The position numbers and the translations under genes were made by a program. Positions 1-7,706 of a stretch of DNA of 38,539 nucleotides are shown in pieces. Below the pieces are notes generated by a model. It made no database searches, had not been told where the DNA came from, and saw only the letters and a list, made by a program, of their open reading frames with translations. Position 1 is the first letter of the stretch, and every line of letters begins with the position of its first letter. Origin of the DNA: Acholeplasmataceae bacterium (GTDB taxonomy: Bacteria; Bacillota_I; Bacilli_A; Acholeplasmatales; Acholeplasmataceae); assembly GCA_018399615.1 (NCBI GenBank), contig JAGYNT010000005.1, positions 1-38,539 of the forward strand, in the 5' to 3' direction.

Positions 1-638
1 TCAGTCGCGGGGAGGACATGGACTTGAGGATCGAAGTCGAAAACGACCTCGATATGGGCGTCATCGGCACCTACTTGATCACCTATTTCCTGATTTTGGA
101 TGGTGAAACGATCCATTCGGTCGAACGAACCGTTGACGTCGTCGATCGTGAGGCACCCGAGGTTTTCCTCAAACCCGGAATCGATACGATCGGCATCCAT
201 GCCCTTCACATCGATCACGGGATCGAAGCCATCGACAACTACGACTCAAGCGTGACGATCAAAGTCGAAGGAACCGTCGACACCACGACGGTCGGCAACC
301 ACGTGATTACCTACACGGCAACCGACAGTTCCAAAAACAGTCGCACGATCCGACGGGTCATCCACGTCATCGCGGATCATGATCCGTCGTTCCAATGCGA
401 CGTCGTTCTCACGACGTATCTTGTAGGAACACCCTATCAGACTCCGACCTGTACGTTCAACGGACGTGAAATCACGGCCGATACGACCCAGGTCATCCGC
501 GACCGGCCCGGGACATACCCGATCACCTACCGGGTCGAACACATGGGTACGACCCACGAACACGTCACATACGTATTCTTCTACGACGTCAAGGACATCG
601 ACGTCGCACACATGCCATTCGATCGGAGGACACAATGA
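1..638 (+). CDS. Ig-like (DUF5011-type) repeat surface protein, 5'-truncated
   Basis: The reading frame is open to the first base of the window, so the gene begins upstream and only its C-terminal part is seen. About three copies of a beta-sandwich repeat are visible. The best has the pattern PGIDTIG...H.DHGI...NYDSS...TVDTTTVGNHVITYTATDSS, the layout of DUF5011/HYR-like bacterial Ig domains (a period of about 70-75 residues ending in ITYxxxD). The last copy contains two cysteines and is more divergent. No membrane segment or sorting motif is seen at the C-terminus, so anchoring, if any, must be N-terminal. The stop codon overlaps the ATG of the next gene (ATGA), indicating translational coupling. 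It is probably an extracellular structural or adhesive protein; the specific role is unknown. An ATG at 18 is an internal methionine rather than a convincing start. Confidence 0.7.
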   Translation, partial: SRGEDMDLRIEVENDLDMGVIGTYLITYFLILDGETIHSVERTVDVVDREAPEVFLKPGIDTIGIHALHIDHGIEAIDNYDSSVTIKVEGTVDTTTVGNHVITYTATDSSKNSRTIRRVIHVIADHDPSFQCDVVLTTYLVGTPYQTPTCTFNGREITADTTQVIRDRPGTYPITYRVEHMGTTHEHVTYVFFYDVKDIDVAHMPFDRRTQ

Positions 639-1144
639 AAAAAGCGCTCATTCTTCTCGTTTTGCTGATGGCGATTGCCGGCTGCAGCGACACCGCGGAA
701 TCACAGGTCGAACTCATGCCCGGCAAAGATATCATCGAGATCGGCAACGAACACGTCGACGAGGGGTGTTATCTCGTCACCGAGGATTCGAGACTTCCCA
801 TGGACGTCGCGAGAAACACCGTCGATACGTCTCGTGTCGGCGAATACGAGATTATCTACCGTCTGTTCGAACAAGGCGAGAACCACACCTGCAAACGTAT
901 CGTCAAGATTATCGAAGAAGGACCACTTCAGGCATCCTTGAATCCCGGTATCGATACGATCACGGTCGGAGAAGAGCACGTCGATGCCGGCATCGACGTC
1001 ACACGAGATGACGTCGAGATCACCGTAACGAATACGGTCGACCCGAATACCCCCGGTACTTACGCGATCACCTACCATGTCCTCGATGCCGCCCATAACG
1101 AAACGACGCTCACGCGTCTGGTTACCGTCCTCGAAGCGGACTGA
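635..1144 (+). CDS. Small lipoprotein with DUF5011-like repeats
   Basis: This 169-residue protein starts with a classical lipoprotein signal (MKKALILLVLLMAIAGC, Cys17 as the lipidated residue). It should therefore be exported and tethered to the outer face of the membrane. The mature part holds about two Ig-like repeats. The second contains PGIDTITVGEEHVDAGI and ends in YAITYHVLD, closely resembling the repeat in the gene just upstream, so the two are tandem relatives. The ATG overlaps the previous stop and the purine-rich GGAGG lies just before it. A terminator follows directly. Function unknown; a surface or adhesive lipoprotein is the simplest reading. Confidence 0.75.
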   Translation: MKKALILLVLLMAIAGCSDTAESQVELMPGKDIIEIGNEHVDEGCYLVTEDSRLPMDVARNTVDTSRVGEYEIIYRLFEQGENHTCKRIVKIIEEGPLQASLNPGIDTITVGEEHVDAGIDVTRDDVEITVTNTVDPNTPGTYAITYHVLDAAHNETTLTRLVTVLEAD

Positions 1145-1150
1145 CGAAAA

Positions 1151-1175
1151 AAAAACCTCGAAATCCGAGGTTTTT
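1151..1175. terminator. Bidirectional Rho-independent terminator
   Basis: The arms AAAAACCTCG and CGAGGTTTTT are perfectly complementary around a 5-nt loop. They give a GC core with an A tract on one side and a T tract on the other, so it can stop transcription from both directions. It sits between two convergent genes (stop at 1144 and stop at 1190). Confidence 0.85.
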
Positions 1176-1189
1176 TTGTTGTTGAAACA

Positions 1190-4100
1190 TCAGCCTTCCT
1201 GATTGAAGACTTCAACCACGACAACCGAGAAACCGGCTGTAAAAATCGGAACCTGTGCGAGAACTTCCAAATATCTCGGCATCGGATGATCCGCTCCCAT
1301 GATTAAGTCCACGGCATCGGCATAATCCATGCCCGACCCCGCGACCTGAAGCGCTTCATAAACGGTAAGGTTGTAGAACCCGGCCAGATAAGCGATATTG
1401 ACGGCTTCCTGTTGTGAAAGCCCGTAGCCCATCGCTTCACCGACCGCCTGCATGAACGCATCGGTCTCGGAGAGAGAACCGACAGGGAAAAGGAAGTTGC
1501 CGTCCATGACACGCGGATCGGTCGGTGCGCTTAGGAAATCGAAGGGACGTTCGATCGTTTCAAGTCCGAGTTCATCGGTCAGTGAAATGCGTACCTCCGC
1601 GCCCGTCGTCGGATTCAATTCGTCGTCCAGGGCACCTTTCGAAGGTTCGGTCAGCATGATGAAATTGATCATCTGCGACGGCAGACCGCTGATCGGATTG
1701 ACGATATCCCTGATGATCGATTTACCCAATGGTGCGATATTCTGCTCGATCGAACTCTTGAGTTGCAGTGCGACAAGCGACATGGCATACGCCTTGAACC
1801 ATCCTTCTTCACCGGAAATCCAGTTGTTGATGACCGTCTCGTTGTCGATGAAAAGCGTCGGATTGGCTATGCCGTCACCTTGCTTGTTGTCGACGAAGTG
1901 AATCGCGGCACCACCGCTTTGTCCGATCAGGGAATTCGTGATCGAAATACCCGTACCACCATGAAGATAGACGCTGTTGGCCCATGAATCATAGACTTCG
2001 ACATAGTCGATGTCCATATATACCGGTTCATCGAGGACTTCATCCTTGGTACCATACGCATTGTCGGTAAAGGCGATCAACGTGAAGCCGACGCGTATGT
2101 TTTCAAAATGACTCGAGCCGTTTCTGACGATGATCCCGTTGTATCCGCCGGAGTTCTCGCTCATCAGCTGTTCCTGACTGGCGATTTCTTCCGCACTCAG
2201 ACCGTAATTGATCGATGGTGTGATGGTATTTCCGATGACGGTCAGATTTCTGATTGAAAGACTGTTGTCATTCAAACCGGGTTTTTCGGCATCGAAGACG
2301 TCATAATAGAAGATCCCCGTTTGTACGTTGATGATCTCGAACGACTGTGCGTATCCGAGTGTCCCCGAACCGCTGTCGGCGTTCATCTTCGGCAATTCGG
2401 AACCATCGATGGTCATGTAGTTCCCATGGATGACGATCTCATCTTCGGATGTGCCGTCATCAAGTCTGCCGTAGACGTTTCCGTAGTAGGTGTTGGTCGC
2501 GGGATTTCCCCTGAGGTTGATCGGTGAACCGTCTTCGTTCATCTGGATCAAAGCCAACTCGGCTTCGATGTTCCGATGGATGTTGATCGCGTGGACATCG
2601 AGATTGCTGTAAAGACTTCTGAGTTCGGTGTTGTCGAAAGCATTGTAGGCATCGTTGACCGAAAATGTGAATTCAAGATCCGAGACCTGCATCAGGTTGG
2701 CCTGATATCGTGGGCTGACGCGCAATGTGAAGGTCAGTCCTTCGGCTTCCGGCGTGAATTGCATCATGTTGTTTTCGAACGCCACATACTCGAGGAGTTC
2801 ATTCCCCTCAAGCGGTGTCGCTTCGTCTTCGAGATAAAAGACGTAATCGAGCAATACGTCCTCGAGTTCGACGCGTTCACCCTGATTGTCGTTGATCCGG
2901 AAATCGAGTTCGAATGCATTCCGATAACCGACGTAATAGGGTTCACCGGTCGTATCCAGGTAGTTGTCGCCGGTCGATTCGGAAAGATAGGTGCTGATCG
3001 ACGAACCGAAACCGAACTGCTTGATGTTCGAGACGACGCGTCCTTCATAGAGATAGGTTTCCTCATCATCCACGGTCATCTCAAACCGGAAGTTTCCGGG
3101 TTCATCGCCGATCGTAAGCGTGTTGTCGGATGCGAGCAGGAATGATCGGCCTTCGATGATCTCGAACTGATAACGATCGGAAAAGTGGTAGGTCATGTTC
3201 GTGTAGAAAATATAGCGCTTGGTCGTCTCGCCGCCGATTTCAACGTCTTCGACGATGAAATAATCATAGATGGCGACACCCGTGACTTCCCCTTCGATCT
3301 CGGTGTCGACCGAATAGAAGACGACATTCGAGTAAGGACCGGTCAGATGATGGACATCATCACCACGGGCTCTGAGGGACACACCGTGGATACCGGGTTC
3401 GAGCAATGTCGAAAACGAGGGATAGAGCGCATGGCCTTCGGGTATCGAGAGCACGTGCATATTCCCATCGACAACGACATCGGTCGAATCGACTACGTAA
3501 CCGACGCCATCGATCAGGAACTGATAGTCAAGCGGACCCGCTCCGTTGATTTCAGCCGGATCGATGACCCAGGAAATCACCAGACCGTCTTCGCTTGAAA
3601 TCACAAGGTTCGTCGGCTGGGCGAATGCTTCCAATACTTCCCACTGGGCATAGACGGTGTTCGAATGTTCGAAACTCGAGAAGAGCATGTCGTCGATCCC
3701 GTATTTCGTCCCACCATCGGGTTGATCGAACCATCCCAGAAAGACGTGTCCGGGCTTGTCGAGCTGCCAGATCAGGGAATCCTCGGTGACGACCTGATCG
3801 CCAGATCCCTGTGTCTTTGAAGCAATGTATTTGATGGCTCCACCATCGACGAATGTGATAGTCTGGATTCTGCTGACATAGTATACGGCGCGAACAATGA
3901 CGCTTTCTTTCAGATTCGTCAGATTCGTGCGATCCCAGCGGGCCTGATAGTCCTCGTCACCGATCAGGATTTCCGGCAGATCACCGGTATAACTGTCATT
4001 GTAATAGAGCAGGTGTTCCTCTTCGATGACATCCCCGGATCCTCCGGCGCTGCTCGGATCCTGAACGAACGTGACCGATAGAATCAGTCGTGTGTAATGG

Positions 4101-5614
4101 ACATCGACATCGATCATGTCCTCGAGCAGATGGAAATCATCCGGATCGTGATAGATCGTGTCCGCCGCGATGAAATAATCGAAGGCATAGCCTTCGAATT
4201 CGACGATCGGCGTGAAAAGCGGGTCATCGGCGACATCGCCGAAACTGTAAGGAATGGGATCCCCATCGCTTTCGATGGCACCCGTTTCGAGATTTTCACG
4301 TTCGAAGACGTAACTGCCGCTGGCATCGATCAACGGAACGTATTTCGCATAGAGATCGGCTCCACCGAGCATCATCGTCGACTGAGGTCCGAAAGAAACG
4401 GAGGAACCGCTGTAATCCTCGTTTTCATACCAACCCGCAAACGCGTGATCGGCGAGGGTCGGTTCTTCCTGTTGACCGATCACACTCTCGTAATCGGCAT
4501 TCAATACCCGCAAGGATTCTCCGTCCGCGAACGCGCCTTCCCCGGCATCGAAGGTAATCGAATAGACGATCGGAACGATGATGGCACGAACTTCCAGGTC
4601 CGTGGTGACCTCGGAATAATCCGTATCCCACGCTTCGAAGAGATAACCCTCTTCGACATGAACGTCCGGTGCGACCGGATTCGATCCGTATTCGACGTCG
4701 AGACTGGCGAGCAAGACGCCATTGTGGTCATAGAAGTCGACCGTGAAAACCAGGATCTGATACACAACCAGGATTTCCGCATCTTCGGTGACGACGAACG
4801 TTAAAAGATCCTCGGAATAGCCGATGAACGCATATCCTTCCCTGCTCGGTTCCTCGGGAACGTCGATCAGGGCGCCATGCGTAACCGTCTGTTCGCTATA
4901 GATCGTTCCCCATTCGTCCTTGATCACGACGTCATAGGTTTTATCCTCATAGACGGCGATGACTTCCATGTCACCGGTAATCCGAGAGAAATCGGTCACG
5001 CTCCACGACCCGACTTTTCCTTCGACTTCGGGAACATCGGGAATGAGAACGAGTTCCTGACCGTGAGCGACTTCACGCGACTGAATGATTTCGGTTCCGA
5101 CATAGAAATCGACCGTATACAAAAACGGGTCGAACGCGAAATAGAGCGTAAGGTCTTCTGCGGGCATGTTCGTACCCTCGAATTCTTCGATCAACGTCCC
5201 ATCTGAGTACCATGCGTCAAATTCATGGCCATCTCTTTCGAGTTCGGGCAACTCCAAAAGCGCACCGAAATCAAGCGTACGCTCGTCATAAACGCCTTCG
5301 TCGACGTCGACGAGCGTCAATTGATAACGGTTTACCGACCATTTGGCATAGATCGTCCGGTTTCGATTGAGCGGTTTCTCGGAATCGAAGGGCTCGGTGA
5401 GCGCTTCGTCCTCATACCATCCGATAAAGGTATGGCCTTCTTTTTCGGGTTCAGGCAACGCATCGAACACGTATCCCTGAACGACGTTCTCATAGGGTAT
5501 GGGTTCGCCGCCGTTGGTCTCGTAATTGAGGCGCACGTAGATCTCGTCGCACGCCGCGAGGCCGAGCATAAGCACGATCAGCAGAATCCCCGTCAAAAGC
5601 ATTCTTTTATTCAT
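1190..5614 (-). CDS. Giant surface lipoprotein: InlB-type repeats plus probable beta-helix
   Basis: The protein has 1474 residues. The start at 5614 is chosen because AAGGAGAG lies 8 nt upstream and the product then begins with a lipoprotein signal ending LGLAAC (Cys22). Residues of about 25-690 hold roughly nine InlB B-repeat/Flg_new-like units, seen as pieces such as GHTFIGWYEDEALTEPF, HAFAGWYENEDYSG and GHVFLGWFDQPDGGTKYG, each followed by a YAKW-like strand. An Fn3-like stretch follows at about 690-790. The region of about 1000-1300 is rich in short Asn/Gly/Ile strands (SIRNLTVIGN, GIIVRNGSSHFENIRVG, SVYLHGGTGISITNS) typical of right-handed parallel beta-helices. No catalytic site is identified. 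It is the last gene of a four-gene unit headed by an ABC transporter and lies 20 nt behind its neighbour. Likely a surface-exposed binding or carbohydrate-interacting protein; the beta-helix and role are inferences. Confidence 0.8.
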   Translation of the reverse strand: MNKRMLLTGILLIVLMLGLAACDEIYVRLNYETNGGEPIPYENVVQGYVFDALPEPEKEGHTFIGWYEDEALTEPFDSEKPLNRNRTIYAKWSVNRYQLTLVDVDEGVYDERTLDFGALLELPELERDGHEFDAWYSDGTLIEEFEGTNMPAEDLTLYFAFDPFLYTVDFYVGTEIIQSREVAHGQELVLIPDVPEVEGKVGSWSVTDFSRITGDMEVIAVYEDKTYDVVIKDEWGTIYSEQTVTHGALIDVPEEPSREGYAFIGYSEDLLTFVVTEDAEILVVYQILVFTVDFYDHNGVLLASLDVEYGSNPVAPDVHVEEGYLFEAWDTDYSEVTTDLEVRAIIVPIVYSITFDAGEGAFADGESLRVLNADYESVIGQQEEPTLADHAFAGWYENEDYSGSSVSFGPQSTMMLGGADLYAKYVPLIDASGSYVFERENLETGAIESDGDPIPYSFGDVADDPLFTPIVEFEGYAFDYFIAADTIYHDPDDFHLLEDMIDVDVHYTRLILSVTFVQDPSSAGGSGDVIEEEHLLYYNDSYTGDLPEILIGDEDYQARWDRTNLTNLKESVIVRAVYYVSRIQTITFVDGGAIKYIASKTQGSGDQVVTEDSLIWQLDKPGHVFLGWFDQPDGGTKYGIDDMLFSSFEHSNTVYAQWEVLEAFAQPTNLVISSEDGLVISWVIDPAEINGAGPLDYQFLIDGVGYVVDSTDVVVDGNMHVLSIPEGHALYPSFSTLLEPGIHGVSLRARGDDVHHLTGPYSNVVFYSVDTEIEGEVTGVAIYDYFIVEDVEIGGETTKRYIFYTNMTYHFSDRYQFEIIEGRSFLLASDNTLTIGDEPGNFRFEMTVDDEETYLYEGRVVSNIKQFGFGSSISTYLSESTGDNYLDTTGEPYYVGYRNAFELDFRINDNQGERVELEDVLLDYVFYLEDEATPLEGNELLEYVAFENNMMQFTPEAEGLTFTLRVSPRYQANLMQVSDLEFTFSVNDAYNAFDNTELRSLYSNLDVHAINIHRNIEAELALIQMNEDGSPINLRGNPATNTYYGNVYGRLDDGTSEDEIVIHGNYMTIDGSELPKMNADSGSGTLGYAQSFEIINVQTGIFYYDVFDAEKPGLNDNSLSIRNLTVIGNTITPSINYGLSAEEIASQEQLMSENSGGYNGIIVRNGSSHFENIRVGFTLIAFTDNAYGTKDEVLDEPVYMDIDYVEVYDSWANSVYLHGGTGISITNSLIGQSGGAAIHFVDNKQGDGIANPTLFIDNETVINNWISGEEGWFKAYAMSLVALQLKSSIEQNIAPLGKSIIRDIVNPISGLPSQMINFIMLTEPSKGALDDELNPTTGAEVRISLTDELGLETIERPFDFLSAPTDPRVMDGNFLFPVGSLSETDAFMQAVGEAMGYGLSQQEAVNIAYLAGFYNLTVYEALQVAGSGMDYADAVDLIMGADHPMPRYLEVLAQVPIFTAGFSVVVVEVFNQEG

Positions 5615-5634
5615 TCTCAACACTCTCCTTGTTT

Positions 5635-6072
5635 CTAGTCTGGGACGATGACGTCGTCCGGCGTTTTGAACCAAAGGATGATCTCCGCTTGATTTTTCGT
5701 GTGATCATCCCAAATCTTGATCGTTACGGTCTGACCGATCGCCTGTGTGTCGTAATAGACATAAACGACCTTCGCCTGCTGGTCGACCTGAACATTCATG
5801 CCCCGGTTGTTCGAACTCGCTTGAATGTCACCTTGGGCCTCCCCGGGTTCGATCACGTATCGGACTTCATAGACGTTGTGTCGTTCCGTGACGACTCCCG
5901 TGACATCCTTGAAACGCTCACCAGCCATGTTCTCCTCGTCGTAGTCGGGAATGAGAATCGTTTCGACGGCTACCGAGCTGCCTCCTTCGGGAAGCGTACC
6001 GAAAACGGCGATCGACATGATCGAGAGCACACTGAACGTGAGTACGGAAAAAAGTATGAGTTTGCGATTCAA
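5635..6072 (-). CDS. Small membrane-anchored secreted protein, unknown function
   Basis: This 145-residue protein has one N-terminal hydrophobic segment (LILFSVLTFSVLSIMSIAVF, about residues 4-24) and an extracellular, beta-rich remainder. TTG at 6072 is the start: AGGAGGTG sits a few bases upstream, and this places the hydrophobic segment right at the N-terminus. A longer reading back to 6183 would run into the coding end of the previous gene. No lipobox cysteine is present, so it is either anchored by an uncleaved signal or cleaved. It lies between the permease (11 nt gap) and the giant lipoprotein (20 nt gap), so a role as accessory factor of the exporter or of lipoprotein display is plausible. 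The family was not recognised. Confidence 0.7.
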   Translation of the reverse strand: MNRKLILFSVLTFSVLSIMSIAVFGTLPEGGSSVAVETILIPDYDEENMAGERFKDVTGVVTERHNVYEVRYVIEPGEAQGDIQASSNNRGMNVQVDQQAKVVYVYYDTQAIGQTVTIKIWDDHTKNQAEIILWFKTPDDVIVPD

Positions 6073-6083
6073 GCGAACACCTC

Positions 6084-7694
6084 CTAAAATTCGATATCCA
6101 TGAAATAAGCCTTGAGAAAACTTTGAAAAAGACGTACTCGAACGACCAGGAATACCGCGGCGAGTCCGAGCAGAATCGTCCATGCCAAAGCGTTGACGAA
6201 GACGAAGAGCACGGCCGAAAGTCCCCCGAAAAGAAAACTCAGAACGAAACCGTTTCGAATCGATCGGCCGATATTCCTGTTTCCGCTCAATGATCCGGTT
6301 GCCGCATAGTCACTCAGCTGCGGATCCAAAAGATCGATCTGAAACGACCAGAGGATATGTCCGCTGTTGATCAGAACGACAAAGACGAACAACAGACCGA
6401 TGTGCAGTTTCGGAAACACCGGCAGAGCCCACATGAACAGCAGGAAACTGAGCGCGATGACGCCGATCGAGAACGCCAGATTGAAGGCGATCTTGGCCCA
6501 TGCCATCTTGGTCGTATCGCTCGGTGCCGTCTTGAAGAGCACGAACTCGCCACCCTCCGTGGAAATCGCGCTCGCGGACGCCGTATTGGCGGCGGTCACG
6601 ATCAGAAGCGCGATGAAAACGTTGAATACGAGGACGAGCTGATTCCCGAACGTACTGCGATTCATGCCCATATATATGTAGTTCAAGACATACATGAAGA
6701 AAGGTAGCGTCAGAAGAATCGCATAGTTTTCCAGCAATTCGTTGGTGCTTCGTCGCGCGATCAGCAGTTCCTTCCGTAAAAACGTCATGAAAATGCTCTT
6801 TTCGGCCATGTTGTCCTTACGATGAACCCGTTCTGTCGCGGTTTCATGCGACGTGCTTGCGAGCTTGAAATAGAGCGGTCTCGCCACGAGAAGGATCAGT
6901 CCCATAAGCGCGAAAACCGTGACGAGAAGCAAAACGTAATTGAAAACGGGGTTCATGCCGTAAAGGAGTTTTCCGATGTTGGTGTAGATCAATCCGTAGT
7001 TCGCGCTCTGCTGCATGAACAGCGTAAGCGAAATGATGAAGGAATTGTAGAGCTGAACGATACGGATCGGCGTCGGAATGCCGGAAACGACACCCCGCAC
7101 CAGAACGAACGCGAAAACGATCAACAAGACGACAAGAAGAAAGGCGATGGTCTGGTGGTTCTTGAGATAATTCTTGATGAAGATCAGCGGCATCGAGAGA
7201 AGTGCGGCAACCGACACCGTCAAGAGCGGCAGGAGAAACAACATGAAAACGATGTTGATGTAATAGAGGATCATGATCTCATTGATGTATCCGAACGCGA
7301 TCAGAACGGGAATGAGCAAGTACAGATTCTTGATGAACTCGCCGATGTAGAACACGGCGAGTTTGCTGATGAAGACCTCGTCGTTTTTCGCCGGGAGCGA
7401 TAACAGAATCGGATTTTCCCGACTCAGATAGAGATCGGTCATGAGCTTGCTCGTCGCCGATACGATTCCGAGTCCTTGCGTGATGATCAGCACGAAGATC
7501 ATGAAATAGTGGTTGACCGGAATATAGAGTATATCGGCGATCACGTGCAGGACGAGTGTCATGACGATCGAGAGGATCGCGATCACGAGCAAACGAAGAC
7601 CGATTCCGGCGAAAAATCGCTTGTGGTCTTCGATCTTGAGATTCATCCGATTGCTCAGTTGTAAACGTATCAGGACACCGATGCGTTTCAGCAT
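6084..7694 (-). CDS. ABC-2 type transporter permease
   Basis: This 536-residue, highly hydrophobic protein has about 12 membrane segments, in two clusters (residues of about 25-275 and 320-525) separated by a charged cytoplasmic stretch with HETATERVHRKD. The length and layout fit the large export-type ABC permeases that pair with a separate ATPase. The start at 7694 has AGGAGA just upstream. The gene follows the ATPase-bearing fusion gene by 12 nt, so the two products very probably form one transporter. Substrate unknown; the co-transcribed surface lipoprotein and anchored protein suggest an envelope substrate. Confidence 0.75.
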   Translation of the reverse strand: MLKRIGVLIRLQLSNRMNLKIEDHKRFFAGIGLRLLVIAILSIVMTLVLHVIADILYIPVNHYFMIFVLIITQGLGIVSATSKLMTDLYLSRENPILLSLPAKNDEVFISKLAVFYIGEFIKNLYLLIPVLIAFGYINEIMILYYINIVFMLFLLPLLTVSVAALLSMPLIFIKNYLKNHQTIAFLLVVLLIVFAFVLVRGVVSGIPTPIRIVQLYNSFIISLTLFMQQSANYGLIYTNIGKLLYGMNPVFNYVLLLVTVFALMGLILLVARPLYFKLASTSHETATERVHRKDNMAEKSIFMTFLRKELLIARRSTNELLENYAILLTLPFFMYVLNYIYMGMNRSTFGNQLVLVFNVFIALLIVTAANTASASAISTEGGEFVLFKTAPSDTTKMAWAKIAFNLAFSIGVIALSFLLFMWALPVFPKLHIGLLFVFVVLINSGHILWSFQIDLLDPQLSDYAATGSLSGNRNIGRSIRNGFVLSFLFGGLSAVLFVFVNALAWTILLGLAAVFLVVRVRLFQSFLKAYFMDIEF

Positions 7695-7706
7695 GACGCG
7701 TATCTC

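Noticed and set aside
2576-4804. Long plus-strand frames (for example 2576-3145 and 4097-4804)
   Set aside because: They lie wholly inside the giant minus-strand lipoprotein gene, have odd Arg/Asp-rich composition and no ribosome sites; they are antisense shadows.
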